Positions 1-9,961 of a DNA stretch of 64,000 bases are shown in pieces (positions within the stretch are counted from its first letter, which is position 1; each line of letters opens with the position of its first letter). The notes beneath the pieces are model-generated. The model saw only the letters and a program-made list of their open reading frames with translations, had not been told where the DNA came from and did no database searches. The DNA is from Chitinophaga pinensis (GTDB taxonomy: Bacteria > Bacteroidota > Bacteroidia > Chitinophagales > Chitinophagaceae). Both the position numbers and the translations under genes were made by a program. The stretch lies in contig LR632930.1 in assembly GCA_902167325.1 (NCBI GenBank), positions 4,650,001 to 4,714,000 on the forward strand, in the 5' to 3' direction.

Positions 1-24
1 GATAAAATAGCCGAAAAGACAAAT

Positions 25-1059
25 TTATTGTCTTTTCAGGTAACTGGGCGGATGACCGAAGTGAGCGTGGAAGCGGCGGGAGAAATTACTGTAATCGGCA
101 TACCCTACCATGGCAGCGATCTGGTGAAGTGAATAAGTGCTGTTGCGGATGAGTTCGGAAGCGGTTTCCATGCGGATGCGGCGCACCCAGCCCTGGGGGG
201 CTTCTCCGAAACGCTGTCTGAAACCGGTTTTCAGTTTGGATTCACTGATGCAATAAGCCGATGCAATATCACTGTTAAGTAAGGGTTCGGCGAGGTGATG
301 AAGCATATAAGCACGGATTGTGGTAAACAACGCTTCATCTCCTTCATGCCCATACCAGCCGTTTTGCTGTGCTTCCGGAAGTGTTTCCGCAATAAGAAGA
401 TCAATACGGGCTGAAAGGGCAACCTCATGCATACCATGCCCCGGCTGCATTTTGCGGATGCCATCGATGTGCGTATAAGCACGCTGCGGCATAATGCCAG
501 TACCTGCAGTAACAAATGCAGTGCCCCCGGCCGATTCCATTGTACGGAAAGCAGGATGATGGGGCGCAAGTGCAGTGAGCCTTGCAGGGGAAATATCGAT
601 GTGAAAAGATTCATACACCTGCCCCTTTTCCAGCCACACTTCATGCGATCCGGAAGAGATGGAGAAGCAGCCAAACTGTCCTGCCCTCAGCCAAAGAGCG
701 CCTGCGCCTTCCACATTGCAGCGGATGCTGCCTTTGAGCATGAAATGCAGCATATTGACAGCCTCCGGCGATTCAGGCATAAGCACCACATTTTCATGTG
801 CCATGAACATATGATTGCAAACCGTATAACCGTTTACGTGTAATACCTGGTGCAGGATATCCGCAGTGGGAGAAAATTCCATCCATGCTTCCGAGAACGG
901 GTAAAGAAGTGATTTGTATTCGGCAGGTATCTGCCGGGTGATCTGTTGCAATCCGGGTACTGCGCCCTTTTCAGGGAATCGCAGATACGGCTGCCGGGAG
1001 CTGATAGGCATAATGGAGGATCTCACGATCTGGGTTGGGCGCAAGTAAACGCTTTCCAT
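25..1059 (-). CDS. AraC family transcriptional regulator
   Basis: 344-residue regulator. The last 100 residues form an AraC-type double helix-turn-helix: the first helix pair lies around the AYCISESKLKTGFRQRFG stretch and the second around QIAAMVGYADYSNFSRRF, ending in the usual P-x-x-Y. The N-terminal 240 residues are not recognisable; in the family this part senses an effector or dimerises. I chose the ATG at 1059 because the reading frame above it begins only with a TTG codon at 1074. The gene points away from the window edge and is separated from the next minus-strand gene by 260 bases that include a terminator, so it is probably a separate unit. Its target is unknown; the neighbouring SusC/SusD locus has its own sigma/FecR pair. 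Confidence 0.88.
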   Translation of the reverse strand: MESVYLRPTQIVRSSIMPISSRQPYLRFPEKGAVPGLQQITRQIPAEYKSLLYPFSEAWMEFSPTADILHQVLHVNGYTVCNHMFMAHENVVLMPESPEAVNMLHFMLKGSIRCNVEGAGALWLRAGQFGCFSISSGSHEVWLEKGQVYESFHIDISPARLTALAPHHPAFRTMESAGGTAFVTAGTGIMPQRAYTHIDGIRKMQPGHGMHEVALSARIDLLIAETLPEAQQNGWYGHEGDEALFTTIRAYMLHHLAEPLLNSDIASAYCISESKLKTGFRQRFGEAPQGWVRRIRMETASELIRNSTYSLHQIAAMVGYADYSNFSRRFHAHFGHPPSYLKRQ

Positions 1060-1230
1060 TATTCCCCGATACAACCTTAGGCAGAATTGATGATTTATTA
1101 ATATTGAAGATCGCAGGCCGTTTTAGTCACACTACCAAACCATTTACCCGTAAGCATTTCAAAGATCCCTCATCATACGCTTCATAATTTAATAACAATA
1201 GCAGCTACCCAATCTCCCCGGCAGTAACAA

Positions 1231-1300
1231 AAAACCGGCAGGTTATGCACCCGCCGGTATGGATATCTCCGCACACATGCCTGTGTGCAAATTATTTACG
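1231..1300 (-). repeat. Dispersed structured 3'-end element, copy 1
   Basis: This 70-base stretch matches 12284-12353 at 62 of 70 positions. Read as minus-strand RNA it holds a first hairpin (arms 1283-1288 and 1271-1276, loop of 6) and then a terminator hairpin (arms 1249-1258 and 1234-1243, loop of 5, one G-U pair) followed by six U. It sits just below the stop of the lipoprotein gene at 1319. The end of that gene's transcript is the obvious role; the shared first hairpin is not explained by termination. Confidence 0.75.
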
Positions 1301-1318
1301 CCTTGGATAAAACGGCCA

Positions 1319-2182
1319 CTAGTTGACCGGGATCCACTTATCCCTGAAAACGGTGCTCACTTTATTTATATCGTAGGATGAAAACGAAATCGACATAAGG
1401 TATTGCAGGTTTTCGAACCGCTCATTATAATTAAAAGGATCTACCTGTTCGTAACTTGACCCTGCGAGCATCTTCATTTGGGTAGCTTGCGCCACGATAG
1501 CTGTGGGTATATCCACATCCATAAAAGATTGCATGTTCGTTTGCATGTTCCCGGTAACCGCCCCTTTATAATTCCCCTGACTATCGTAAAACTTCATCCC
1601 CACATACACCGTTTCGTTATTATAGAGATAATTGATGGGATTGTAAACCCAGTTAAACCTGAAATAATGCCGCGTAATATTAGACCATTGCTCCAGCATC
1701 TGCGTGCCTCTCATTTCTGATAAGGTGCCTTTCATGGGAGTGTAACTACCAGTAGGCGGCGGGTTTACGCTGATGCTCGTAGTGGCTACGTTTCCCATAT
1801 TATCATCCACCTTCACCGAAACGGTATACCGCCCTGTAGGTACATAGTATTGCGAGAGCTGGAAGTATGCGGATGTATTTGACCCACTCGGCCACATAAT
1901 CCCCTGATCGGTATGCCCATTGTAGGAGATCGTGGTTTCAAGCTGGCTGGCACCACCTGAGTAAACACAGGACACCAGTATGTAAGGAGGGCCATTCTGC
2001 GAATACCACAGGTCCATCCCCAGGTGTTCTATACTCCCCGAATTGATGTTCATCCGCCCCTGTTCCGGGCGGATTTTATCTTTTATAGGTTCGGGCGCAG
2101 CGTCCTTCTTACAGGAAACAATGGCTGAGCTGCAGATCAGCAGGGCCAGCAATAACTTGCGGGCATGGATTTTTGGTTTCAT
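1319..2182 (-). CDS. Putative surface lipoprotein of the first SusC/SusD locus
   Basis: 287-residue protein of unknown family. It begins with a lipoprotein signal: a positively charged start, a hydrophobic run and a lipobox ending IVSC, so the mature protein should start at Cys24 followed by KKD. The rest is beta-rich, with a stretch around residues 80-140 resembling an Ig-like or PKD-like fold (alternating hydrophobics, YTVSVKVDDNMGNVATTSISV). It is the last gene of the minus-strand run that starts with the sigma factor at 11944, and follows the DUF4998 gene by 45 bases. By position it may be an accessory glycan-binding surface protein (inference). It is followed by the repeat/terminator at 1231-1300. 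Confidence 0.72.
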   Translation of the reverse strand: MKPKIHARKLLLALLICSSAIVSCKKDAAPEPIKDKIRPEQGRMNINSGSIEHLGMDLWYSQNGPPYILVSCVYSGGASQLETTISYNGHTDQGIMWPSGSNTSAYFQLSQYYVPTGRYTVSVKVDDNMGNVATTSISVNPPPTGSYTPMKGTLSEMRGTQMLEQWSNITRHYFRFNWVYNPINYLYNNETVYVGMKFYDSQGNYKGAVTGNMQTNMQSFMDVDIPTAIVAQATQMKMLAGSSYEQVDPFNYNERFENLQYLMSISFSSYDINKVSTVFRDKWIPVN

Positions 2183-2227
2183 TTGATTTTAACTATGAAT
2201 GGTGAAAAAAAGTGGCGGTAAACTTCA

Positions 2228-3304
2228 TCACTTCATGGTCATCGTTTCATCGAACAGGGTCCGGTGCGTGGAACCGGGCTGGTTCATCCAGTATTTCACC
2301 TGCAAGACTTTTGCCACCGGATCGTATTTGTTGATGCCGGAAGGGTCCAGCTCGGCGGAACGGCCGTTGGATGCAGGCTGCCCGTATTTATTTACGACCC
2401 CGGTAACATTGTTCTCCCCGTCTGTCGTGAACACGAGGCCAAAAGAACCGTAGTACGACGGAGAACCGCCGCTGAGAATCTTATGGAACACGTCGTGCGT
2501 CTGGTCTTCGTCCACCAGCTCCAGCGTGCGCGCCCCCGTTTGGCGCAACGTAACGTTCCAGGGGTATGGCCCGGTGAGCGATGCACTCGTATAATCGATC
2601 ATCGTACCGGTACAGACAAAGCTGCCGGAAGCCGGGTGTACAGGTACCGTAGCTTCCGCATAAAACGTATCAATACATTTTAAGGGAACATAGGCAGTAC
2701 GGAAAACCAGGGAAACGGCCGATGGATGGATATCCGCCAGCGTATCAAACAGGGCAGTTGTACTGGTAAGCCGTTTTTGCCGCATTATACCACCAGCATC
2801 CTTATACGTCACGTCAGTATACTTGCTGGTGGCATCGGATTCGAAATATTGCAGCGCAAAGCCTTTCCGGCTGTTGGACGCCTGTATCTTCCGGATAAAG
2901 AGTTCTGATTCAAACCTGCTGCCCAACGCCTGCCCGCTCACGATGGCGGACTTTGGCGTGGAGGTATTGCCTGCTTTATACACCGAAACGATATCGAACG
3001 TGTAATCACCTTCTGCAAGTCCCGGCACAATCACTTTCATGACTGCATTTTGTTTATCCGGACTCACCTCCATTTTTTTCTGGCCGTTGTTCCAGTACAG
3101 GATGTAACGGATGATATTGGGATCCTTCGACTGGGTGAACTGTACTTCTACCCTTTCTCTCCCTGCATGTGTTTCCAATTGATACGGCACACCGGGGTAC
3201 AGCTGTTCGCCATTTTCCAGGTAAGGTGCATAGGCGTGGTCCATTTTTGTGCAGGCCGCCATAAGCATAACTGCCAGCATCGGCAGCAAATATTTTTTAT
3301 TCAT
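2228..3304 (-). CDS. DUF4998 domain lipoprotein
   Basis: 358-residue lipoprotein. The chosen start (ATG at 3304) gives a clean signal peptide with lipobox MAAC; a start 33 bases upstream would place 11 polar residues before it and overlap the previous gene. Residues 20-125 match the DUF4998 pattern: LENGEQLYPGVP, then alternating strands with W-N-N-G-Q and the LAEGDYTFDIVSV segment, a fibronectin-like fold found in Bacteroidota SusC/SusD loci. The C-terminal part (about 230-358) carries a separate beta domain ending KYWMNQPGSTHRTLFDETM, a pattern common at the ends of SusE-like lipoproteins. It lies 29 bases after the DUF4959/DUF5000 gene. Probable role: surface glycan binding beside SusC/SusD (inference). 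Confidence 0.8.
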   Translation of the reverse strand: MNKKYLLPMLAVMLMAACTKMDHAYAPYLENGEQLYPGVPYQLETHAGRERVEVQFTQSKDPNIIRYILYWNNGQKKMEVSPDKQNAVMKVIVPGLAEGDYTFDIVSVYKAGNTSTPKSAIVSGQALGSRFESELFIRKIQASNSRKGFALQYFESDATSKYTDVTYKDAGGIMRQKRLTSTTALFDTLADIHPSAVSLVFRTAYVPLKCIDTFYAEATVPVHPASGSFVCTGTMIDYTSASLTGPYPWNVTLRQTGARTLELVDEDQTHDVFHKILSGGSPSYYGSFGLVFTTDGENNVTGVVNKYGQPASNGRSAELDPSGINKYDPVAKVLQVKYWMNQPGSTHRTLFDETMTMK

Positions 3305-3333
3305 TCGGATCGTTTTAAAGTCAGGAATCGGGA

Positions 3334-4539
3334 TCATAGATAATCTCCCATGAACTTGAGGGAGGAAATTTCCATTCCGAGGCCACCGCTGAAGGTTTCC
3401 AGCAACACCAGTCTGAAGTAGCGCATGGGAAGGGCCGGTAGTGGCATGGTAAATTCGGAACCACTGTCGATCACCTCATAATCAGCCGCATTTTGCTGGC
3501 CGTACGGTAAACCGGATGGCTTTATCAGCTCATACACGCCGCCTATTTGCGTCCAGCTGCCGTCGAGCGCACCGCTGGGATTGGGGTTCATGCTGCCGTA
3601 GAGCTTAAAGAAGCGCAACGTGCCGTTCCTGAACTCGGCCCCGCCGTTTTTGCGCATGTAATACCGGAAGCGGCTCAGCACCACCGGCTTGCCCATGTCT
3701 ATCGTGATCCGCGGCGGCATGGAATCGTTGGCGTTTTTAACACCGTAGAAGGAATAATCAGCAGCGCGGTAAGGGTTCCGTAGCGGTACATTGAGATTGG
3801 AGCCGCAACAGGCCGTCTGGTCGCCGGGCAACACCAGTTCATTCATGATGGTACGGTCCAGCTCCACTTCGTTCATAGACCTTACAGTTTCCCAAACGGT
3901 ATCGGAAGTATTGCCCCACCGGTCCCGCACACAGGCGCCGTATTTACGGTCTCCCGAGCGGAAGCCGCGCACCGAGAAGTTCCCCGCAGTATTCTTCGTG
4001 TAATGGGTATATACATACTCACCTTTCCCCAGTGTGTCCACTAGCGACACGATGGCGATCTCCCCTCCTGTAGGGTTCTCGAACGCTATATTAGCCCCAC
4101 CGAAATCACCAAATACTTTGAGCGATGCTTTCACACTCTGGTAAGGCGGGATGCCGGGGTGAACGGTAACCTCCACCGGGTCGGACTTCACCTCACTGCG
4201 GCTCACCGCAGAAAGCGTTACTTTATAATCGCCCTCGCGCTCAAAGCCTTTCACCACGATGGTATCGGTGTAATAAGATGATTTCACCTGTTGGAACGCG
4301 GTAGCATTGATCCTGAAATCAGCCTGCACGTAGAGTATCTCCGCTTCAGCAGGGATGTCGTACACAATGGTAGCGCCTCCCGGGAAGTTGGTAACGCGCA
4401 CGTTCTTTACGGGCGAAGGCTTTTTACCGTTTTTGTAAATGGGTTCTCTGTCGGTGCCCGTCTGCTTCTGGCAGGCGGATACGATCATACCGGCCATCAA
4501 CAGCAGGCTATATGTAATAAAACGGAATGGCTTGTTCAT
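3334..4539 (-). CDS. DUF4959 / DUF5126 / DUF5000 domain lipoprotein
   Basis: 401-residue lipoprotein with lipobox VSAC near residue 23. Three regions fit the usual architecture of this family: a fibronectin-like DUF4959 domain (about 40-125, with NGKKPSPVKNVRV and FPGGATIVYDIP), a second beta domain of DUF5126 type (about 130-225), and a C-terminal DUF5000 domain (about 250-401), a discoidin-like fold with conserved aromatic residues (FRYYMRKNG, FFKLYGS, MRYFRLVLLETF). Family members are encoded next to SusC/SusD and are thought to bind glycan at the cell surface. It follows susD by 30 bases and precedes the DUF4998 gene, so the three genes are probably co-transcribed with susC and susD. Confidence 0.83.
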   Translation of the reverse strand: MNKPFRFITYSLLLMAGMIVSACQKQTGTDREPIYKNGKKPSPVKNVRVTNFPGGATIVYDIPAEAEILYVQADFRINATAFQQVKSSYYTDTIVVKGFEREGDYKVTLSAVSRSEVKSDPVEVTVHPGIPPYQSVKASLKVFGDFGGANIAFENPTGGEIAIVSLVDTLGKGEYVYTHYTKNTAGNFSVRGFRSGDRKYGACVRDRWGNTSDTVWETVRSMNEVELDRTIMNELVLPGDQTACCGSNLNVPLRNPYRAADYSFYGVKNANDSMPPRITIDMGKPVVLSRFRYYMRKNGGAEFRNGTLRFFKLYGSMNPNPSGALDGSWTQIGGVYELIKPSGLPYGQQNAADYEVIDSGSEFTMPLPALPMRYFRLVLLETFSGGLGMEISSLKFMGDYL

Positions 4540-4569
4540 GATACATTGTTTGATGTTGGAAATACGGGA

Positions 4570-6480
4570 TTACCAAAGCGGGTTTTGCACGAGGTTAGGG
4601 TTTACGTTGAGATCGTGCTCCGCGATCGGCGCCAGAAATTCGCGGTAAGTGTTGTTGGGCGTATACAGCGTACGCATCCGGTAGAACATGCCGGGGGTAT
4701 TCTGCTGGATGTCCCAGCCGGTTACAGGGCGGTTCATATAGTCCAGCCGTTTCCAGCGGCGCATATTCCAGTAGTTTTCCCCTTCAAAAATAAATTCGGC
4801 CATGGTTTCGTGCTGGATTATGCCACGGAGACCTTCTTTGGAAGCAGGCCGCGACGGATTACGGGAATGGTTGGCCCATGATTCCACCACACCTTTCAGC
4901 CCCGCTCTGGCGCGTACACTGTCCAGATACTGATAAGCTTTTGCCCCGGGGCCTTCTGTTTCATTTATCGCTTCTGCATACATAAGGTAGAGGGCAGACA
5001 GGCGGATAGCGGGCCATGCATAGGCATCAGGTGCATATGAACCGCCGTCGCCACTCGTTTTCCAGCTCACTATCTTCTTCGGCCAGTAGCCTGTGAACGA
5101 TGTGCGGGAAAGACCGTTGGAAGACGAAGACCCCCACATGGTATTAATGTACAGCAGGTTGTCTTCACTCGAGCGCTGCTTCATGAAATAGGATGATCCA
5201 TCGAATGCGAGATCGGCATAAAAACGAAATTCCCGGTCAATGTTAAAAGACGAGGTGGTATAGTTCGGTTTCAGGATACTGCGATGGGTGGCAGGAACTG
5301 TTTTAAGCGTGGTGTAACGGTTGGCGTAATCCCAGGAAGGATCTTCGTCGATGGGTACGCCGTTTTTAGTATAGAAGATTTCGCAGGCCTTCATGTTGGC
5401 CGCCCAAAGAGAAATAGTATAGGAATATACATCGTTCCTCGGAGCGCATTGCCGCTGCAAACCACCTGTAGAACTATGCGTGAGTGTCCATATCACTTCG
5501 GAGTTCCATTCTTCCGTTACTGCACCGCGTATGTCCATGCAAATGCGGGTAGAATCGCTGATATCCTTCAAATCAAAGGGTTTCACGAAGCGGTGCAGTT
5601 TATAGCCCGCGTCATGTGCAGACGCGATGGCTTCTTCACAGGCCTTGGCCGCAAGGGTCCACTTCTCCGGACTGAAGTTGGGATTAAACAGCGCCTGCCC
5701 TGCCTGGTGGCCAAACCCGGCATAGTCACTATTCCCATTAAAAAGCGGGCTTGCGTTCAGCATCAGGATATATGCCCTGATAGCGAGGGCTATGGGCTGC
5801 GTCATCCTGCCCAGTTCTTCCCGCTGGTTGGTGATGATGAGTGGAAGATCGGCCTTTGCTTCGTCGAGCAATTGCACGATATAAGCCGCCACTTCGTCTA
5901 CCGGCTGCCGTTTCACCCGCACTTCTTCCACATTCGCAGAAATGGGCAAACTTTCCTTCACGATCGGAATGGGCCCGTACATCCGAAGGAGCCAGAAATG
6001 GTAATATGCCTTCAGCGTTTTCACTTCGGCTATCCAGCGTTTGCGTTCGTGCTCCTGGATATCGGGCACTTTGTGGATGTTGTCAAGGAAAGTGTTGCAG
6101 GTGCGGATGGCTACGAACAAAGGGGTACCGCCCCTGTCTCCGCCACCGCTCCAGTAATTGGCAATAGGGTTCACAATGTTCTGGTAATCGTATGCCAGCT
6201 CGATGATGGAATTACGGACGCCCGATTGCGAACCAGGGTAAGGCGATGAAATCTCGCGGCTGCCGAGGATGGCATAGTTGCTGCTCACATCGCCCAATTG
6301 CGGAATATAGGAGTAACAGGTGAACAGGTATTTTTTGGCAGTTGCCCGGAGCTGGAAAGCCTGGTCGAGCGTGGGCACGTTATCGGGGATGATGTCCAGG
6401 AACTTATTGCAGGACCCCATTGTGGCAAGGCAGGCCAGCAGCAGTATACGTATAATCTTCATGGTAATTATCTTTTTCAT
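4570..6480 (-). CDS. SusD/RagB family nutrient-binding lipoprotein
   Basis: 636-residue SusD-like lipoprotein, the lid that closes over the SusC channel on the outer membrane. The signal ends at a lipobox MGSC followed by NKFLDIIPDNVPT, the typical SusD start. The N-terminal TPR-like helices (about 80-260) include the Y-x-F-W-L-L-R-M-Y-G-P-I-P motif near residue 160. The C-terminal part holds WPAIRLSALYLMYAEAINE and the final MRRWKRLDYMNRPV block. Either the first Met or Met7 could be the start; both leave the signal intact. It lies 28 bases after the STN-type susC at 6509-9961, and the two should form one importer. Confidence 0.95.
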   Translation of the reverse strand: MKKIITMKIIRILLLACLATMGSCNKFLDIIPDNVPTLDQAFQLRATAKKYLFTCYSYIPQLGDVSSNYAILGSREISSPYPGSQSGVRNSIIELAYDYQNIVNPIANYWSGGGDRGGTPLFVAIRTCNTFLDNIHKVPDIQEHERKRWIAEVKTLKAYYHFWLLRMYGPIPIVKESLPISANVEEVRVKRQPVDEVAAYIVQLLDEAKADLPLIITNQREELGRMTQPIALAIRAYILMLNASPLFNGNSDYAGFGHQAGQALFNPNFSPEKWTLAAKACEEAIASAHDAGYKLHRFVKPFDLKDISDSTRICMDIRGAVTEEWNSEVIWTLTHSSTGGLQRQCAPRNDVYSYTISLWAANMKACEIFYTKNGVPIDEDPSWDYANRYTTLKTVPATHRSILKPNYTTSSFNIDREFRFYADLAFDGSSYFMKQRSSEDNLLYINTMWGSSSSNGLSRTSFTGYWPKKIVSWKTSGDGGSYAPDAYAWPAIRLSALYLMYAEAINETEGPGAKAYQYLDSVRARAGLKGVVESWANHSRNPSRPASKEGLRGIIQHETMAEFIFEGENYWNMRRWKRLDYMNRPVTGWDIQQNTPGMFYRMRTLYTPNNTYREFLAPIAEHDLNVNPNLVQNPLW

Positions 6481-6508
6481 GTCAGGATGTTGTGGAAACT
6501 TTCACGGG

Positions 6509-9500
6509 TTATTTGAGTGACAGCATCACGCCGGCATTGAATACCCGCTGAATAGGGTATCCCAGTCCGTTACCGCCCATTTCCACATCCCACAGGTTAA
6601 ATTTGCTGAAAGTGACGAGGTTGTTCCCGTTCACATAAAAACGGGCATTGGTGAGGCGCAGCCTTTTCATGATATGCGCGGGCAGCGTATACCCGATTTC
6701 TGCGGACTTGATCCGAAGCAAAGCCCCGTTGCGCATGAACCAGGTGCTCGTTTGGATATTGTTCTCGTTTTTATCTATGCTCATGCGGGGCCACAGTGCG
6801 TAAATATTCCGGTTGTCTTCGCTCCAGTGATTATCTGCCCATACTTTCAGCAATTGCCTTTGCTCCCCTACAAAGGGCGAAGTCTTATCCGCGTCTATCC
6901 AAAACGATTCACGTGCGAGGCCCTGGAAAAAGACGGAGCAATCGAAACGTCCGAAACCGGAAGACACACCGAAGCCGTATACGATCTCCGGCGTTGTGGG
7001 GAAGCCGATGGGGGCCTGGTCAAGCTCGGTGATCTGTCCGTCTCCATTCAGGTCGCGGTACTTGATGTCTCCACCGCCATAAGGTCCAAAGCTTTGGCGG
7101 GGTGCGTTCCTGGCATCGAGGTCGTCTACGAAGAGGCGCTCGGCGATGTAGCCCCATTGCTGGCTAAGTGAGCGGCCGGTGTGCAGTTTATTGGTTTCTT
7201 TATACTGAGGCTCTTCATATACATCAAAGGCGCTGGTAGCATAAGTAAAATTGGCCATCCCCTTTGCCCACCATTTACGGGTGAACTGGTGTGTGAAGTC
7301 CAGTGCAAAATCGACTCCCTGGGAGTGCGCTTTACCCACATTGGCACGTGATACTGCGGAAAGGCCCATGGTAGTGGGTACGGAAGCACGGTCCATGAGG
7401 ATGTTGGAGCGCCGTTCACGATAGATGTCCATATCGATGTTCACTTTCCCCAGCAAAGACATTTCAAATCCGATATTCGTTTTCATGGCCTGCTCCCAGG
7501 TGATGTCGTTATTGGCGTACCGCGAAATGCCGATGCCCGACAGCGAGTAATTCTTCAGGGTGCCGAAGGTCATGCCCAGGCCACCGGCTTTCATATCCAC
7601 ATTGGAGAGATAAAAGAAACGGTCTGTAGGGTCACCGATGGCATCGTTCCCAACAAGGCCATATGTGGCGCGCAGTTTCAGCTTGGGGATCCAGCTTTTG
7701 TAAGGCTCCCAGAATTGTTCTTCCGAAATGGTATAGCCCACGCCGGCAGACGGGAAGAACCCGAAACGATGGGATTTATGGAAACGCTCTGATCCGTTGT
7801 ATCCGAAGTTGAACTCCGCGGCGTAACGGCCGTCGAAAACATAGGTCATACGTCCGGAAAGACCGACGTTGCGAAAGGGCAGCGAACCCTGGAGGGAGCC
7901 GGCATTACCGGTAAGACTGCTCTTTGCTATGCCTACGAGTGTGCCTCCAAGACTATGCACTTTATCGAACGTGCGGCTGTAATCCACCGCCAGCTCGCTG
8001 TAGAAATCGGCAGACAGAGATTTAGGCCCTTCCTCATACCCCAGGTATTCCGTACCGGCCGGTGCGTCCGACTGTCCGTCTTCCAGGTTGATGGGGCGGA
8101 TGGAATAGTTTTTTGTTGCGTAGTCGTAGTTATAGGCGATGTAATAAAACGGATTATAGGAACGCGAAACAGAAAACGCGCCGTTCCGCTGTACATTAAT
8201 CATTCCCCTTGCAGACAGGCCCTGGGTGATGAAGTTCAGTTTCTGGTTCAGCCCGATCTGCGCGTTGATGTTATAGCGGCTGGATTCCTGATAGCCTTTC
8301 ATGAGGTCGGCATAAGGATTATTATACTTGCCTTCCGATGCGTTTCCGAACATGATATGCCTCACATACCGCGTTTCGTCTGTAGGCTCAAAATAGGCAG
8401 GGAATAATACCGAATTGGATTGCATGATCTGCGCATAAATATCGGCACCTCCTTTCAGCGGGCCATTGTAATCATCGAAGCTGCCGGAGAGGCGCGCAAT
8501 CATTTCCGTGGTGGGCGTGAGGTTGATATTGATATTGCTGCGGATGGAATAGGATTTGAGTTTGGAGTTACTGTTGAAGTTATTCTTCTTATCCACTTTC
8601 ATGATGCCATTGTCGATGTTCATGGAACCGGAAACATAATACCGCGCCACTTTGCCGCCGCCGCTGAGGCTGAGGTTGAAGCGCTGGTTGTTGGTGGAAT
8701 TCTTCAGCAGCATCTTCTGCCAGTTTGTAGAAGGGAACACGACGGGGTCAATGCCCTTCCGGGTGTTCTCGATCTTATCTTTGGAGTACAGCAAACCGCC
8801 AAGGGGATTACGCGTTAAAATGGCTTCGTTGGCCAGTTCCATGTAAGTGATGGGGTCAGCCATCTCCACGTTACGGGTAGATTGGGAGAGGGAATTTTCC
8901 GCGCGGAAAGACAGGGTAACGCTTCCCTCCTGCCCTTGCTTGGTGGTGATAAGGATTACGCCGTTGGCCCCTTTGGAGCCGTACAGCGCCGTGGCCGTAG
9001 CATCTTTCATTATCGAAAAACTAGCGATATCATCGACCTGGAGCCTTGCCAGGTCGGTAGACGAGGATTCGATGTTATCGATGAGGATGAGGGGCGATTT
9101 CCGGTAACCGAAGGTGGTAACGCCACGCACGAAGAAGTCGGCATTATCGAAGCCCGGCTCGCCGCTGCGCTGAAAGGCGATCACACCAGCGAGGCGGCCG
9201 GCGAGCGCATTGGTGAGGTTGCTGACGGGGATCTTAAGCTCGGCAGGTTTGATGGTCGTAACAGCTCCCACCACTTCCGATTTCTTTTGCCGGCCGTGCG
9301 CCACTATCACCACTTCCTCCACTTTACCTTCGATCGGTTTTAGCGCCACCAATATAGGGGCGGTGCTGGTTACGGGTACTTCCTTTGGTTCATAACCGAT
9401 GTAAGACACCACCAGCACGGCACCTTTGTCCGGCACTTCGAGGGAGAAACGGCCCGATGGATCAGTAGCAACACCTTTCACCGTGCCTTTCAGCTTTACC

Positions 9501-9961
9501 GTGGCGCCAGGCAGGGGCATGCCATGCTCATCTGTCACCGTGCCTTTGACGGTAATGATGGCAATTTCATCGCTGCCTGGCGGCGCCTCCGGGCGAGCAA
9601 CTGCTTTGGTGATGACGATAGTGCGGTCTACGATGGCATAGTCCAGCGCAAGCCCTTCGAGGCAGGTTTTAAGCGCAGCCTCCAGCGGTTTGTTTCGGAT
9701 ATCTACATCAATCCGCCCTACGTCTTTCAACAATTCATCTTCAACGAAAAACTGCATACTGGTCTGCCGGTTGATTTCCCTGAAAACCTGTTTAAGCCGC
9801 AGGTTCCTCCCCGACAGGGTAACCTGCTGGCTGAAGCTGCTGGCACTTACCTGCAAACAGATCCCGGTAAATAATAATGCCCCTGTTAATTTCATGGCTA
9901 ATTTTGAAATGAAGCGCTTACCGTACCCTCCGGGCCGGTACGACTTTGGTTGTAAATGCAT
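6509..9961 (-). CDS. SusC/RagA family TonB-dependent transporter with STN domain
   Basis: 1150-residue outer-membrane TonB-dependent channel. Order of parts: signal region (Met23 onward, MKLTGALLFTGICLQVSA), an STN domain (about 48-118) that signals to a FecR anti-sigma factor, a carboxypeptidase-regulatory-like beta sandwich (about 135-215, KGTVTDEHGMPLPGATVKLKG), a plug (about 230-345 with FVRGVTTFGYRKSPLILIDN and GSKGANGVILITTK), then the beta barrel to the end, closing in FNAGVMLSLK. The STN domain agrees with the sigma/FecR pair directly upstream. The start is uncertain: the ATG at 9961 gives a 22-residue cytoplasmic lead, common in Chitinophagaceae homologues, but Met23 is possible. The cargo is unknown. 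Confidence 0.96.
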   Translation of the reverse strand: MHLQPKSYRPGGYGKRFISKLAMKLTGALLFTGICLQVSASSFSQQVTLSGRNLRLKQVFREINRQTSMQFFVEDELLKDVGRIDVDIRNKPLEAALKTCLEGLALDYAIVDRTIVITKAVARPEAPPGSDEIAIITVKGTVTDEHGMPLPGATVKLKGTVKGVATDPSGRFSLEVPDKGAVLVVSYIGYEPKEVPVTSTAPILVALKPIEGKVEEVVIVAHGRQKKSEVVGAVTTIKPAELKIPVSNLTNALAGRLAGVIAFQRSGEPGFDNADFFVRGVTTFGYRKSPLILIDNIESSSTDLARLQVDDIASFSIMKDATATALYGSKGANGVILITTKQGQEGSVTLSFRAENSLSQSTRNVEMADPITYMELANEAILTRNPLGGLLYSKDKIENTRKGIDPVVFPSTNWQKMLLKNSTNNQRFNLSLSGGGKVARYYVSGSMNIDNGIMKVDKKNNFNSNSKLKSYSIRSNININLTPTTEMIARLSGSFDDYNGPLKGGADIYAQIMQSNSVLFPAYFEPTDETRYVRHIMFGNASEGKYNNPYADLMKGYQESSRYNINAQIGLNQKLNFITQGLSARGMINVQRNGAFSVSRSYNPFYYIAYNYDYATKNYSIRPINLEDGQSDAPAGTEYLGYEEGPKSLSADFYSELAVDYSRTFDKVHSLGGTLVGIAKSSLTGNAGSLQGSLPFRNVGLSGRMTYVFDGRYAAEFNFGYNGSERFHKSHRFGFFPSAGVGYTISEEQFWEPYKSWIPKLKLRATYGLVGNDAIGDPTDRFFYLSNVDMKAGGLGMTFGTLKNYSLSGIGISRYANNDITWEQAMKTNIGFEMSLLGKVNIDMDIYRERRSNILMDRASVPTTMGLSAVSRANVGKAHSQGVDFALDFTHQFTRKWWAKGMANFTYATSAFDVYEEPQYKETNKLHTGRSLSQQWGYIAERLFVDDLDARNAPRQSFGPYGGGDIKYRDLNGDGQITELDQAPIGFPTTPEIVYGFGVSSGFGRFDCSVFFQGLARESFWIDADKTSPFVGEQRQLLKVWADNHWSEDNRNIYALWPRMSIDKNENNIQTSTWFMRNGALLRIKSAEIGYTLPAHIMKRLRLTNARFYVNGNNLVTFSKFNLWDVEMGGNGLGYPIQRVFNAGVMLSLK

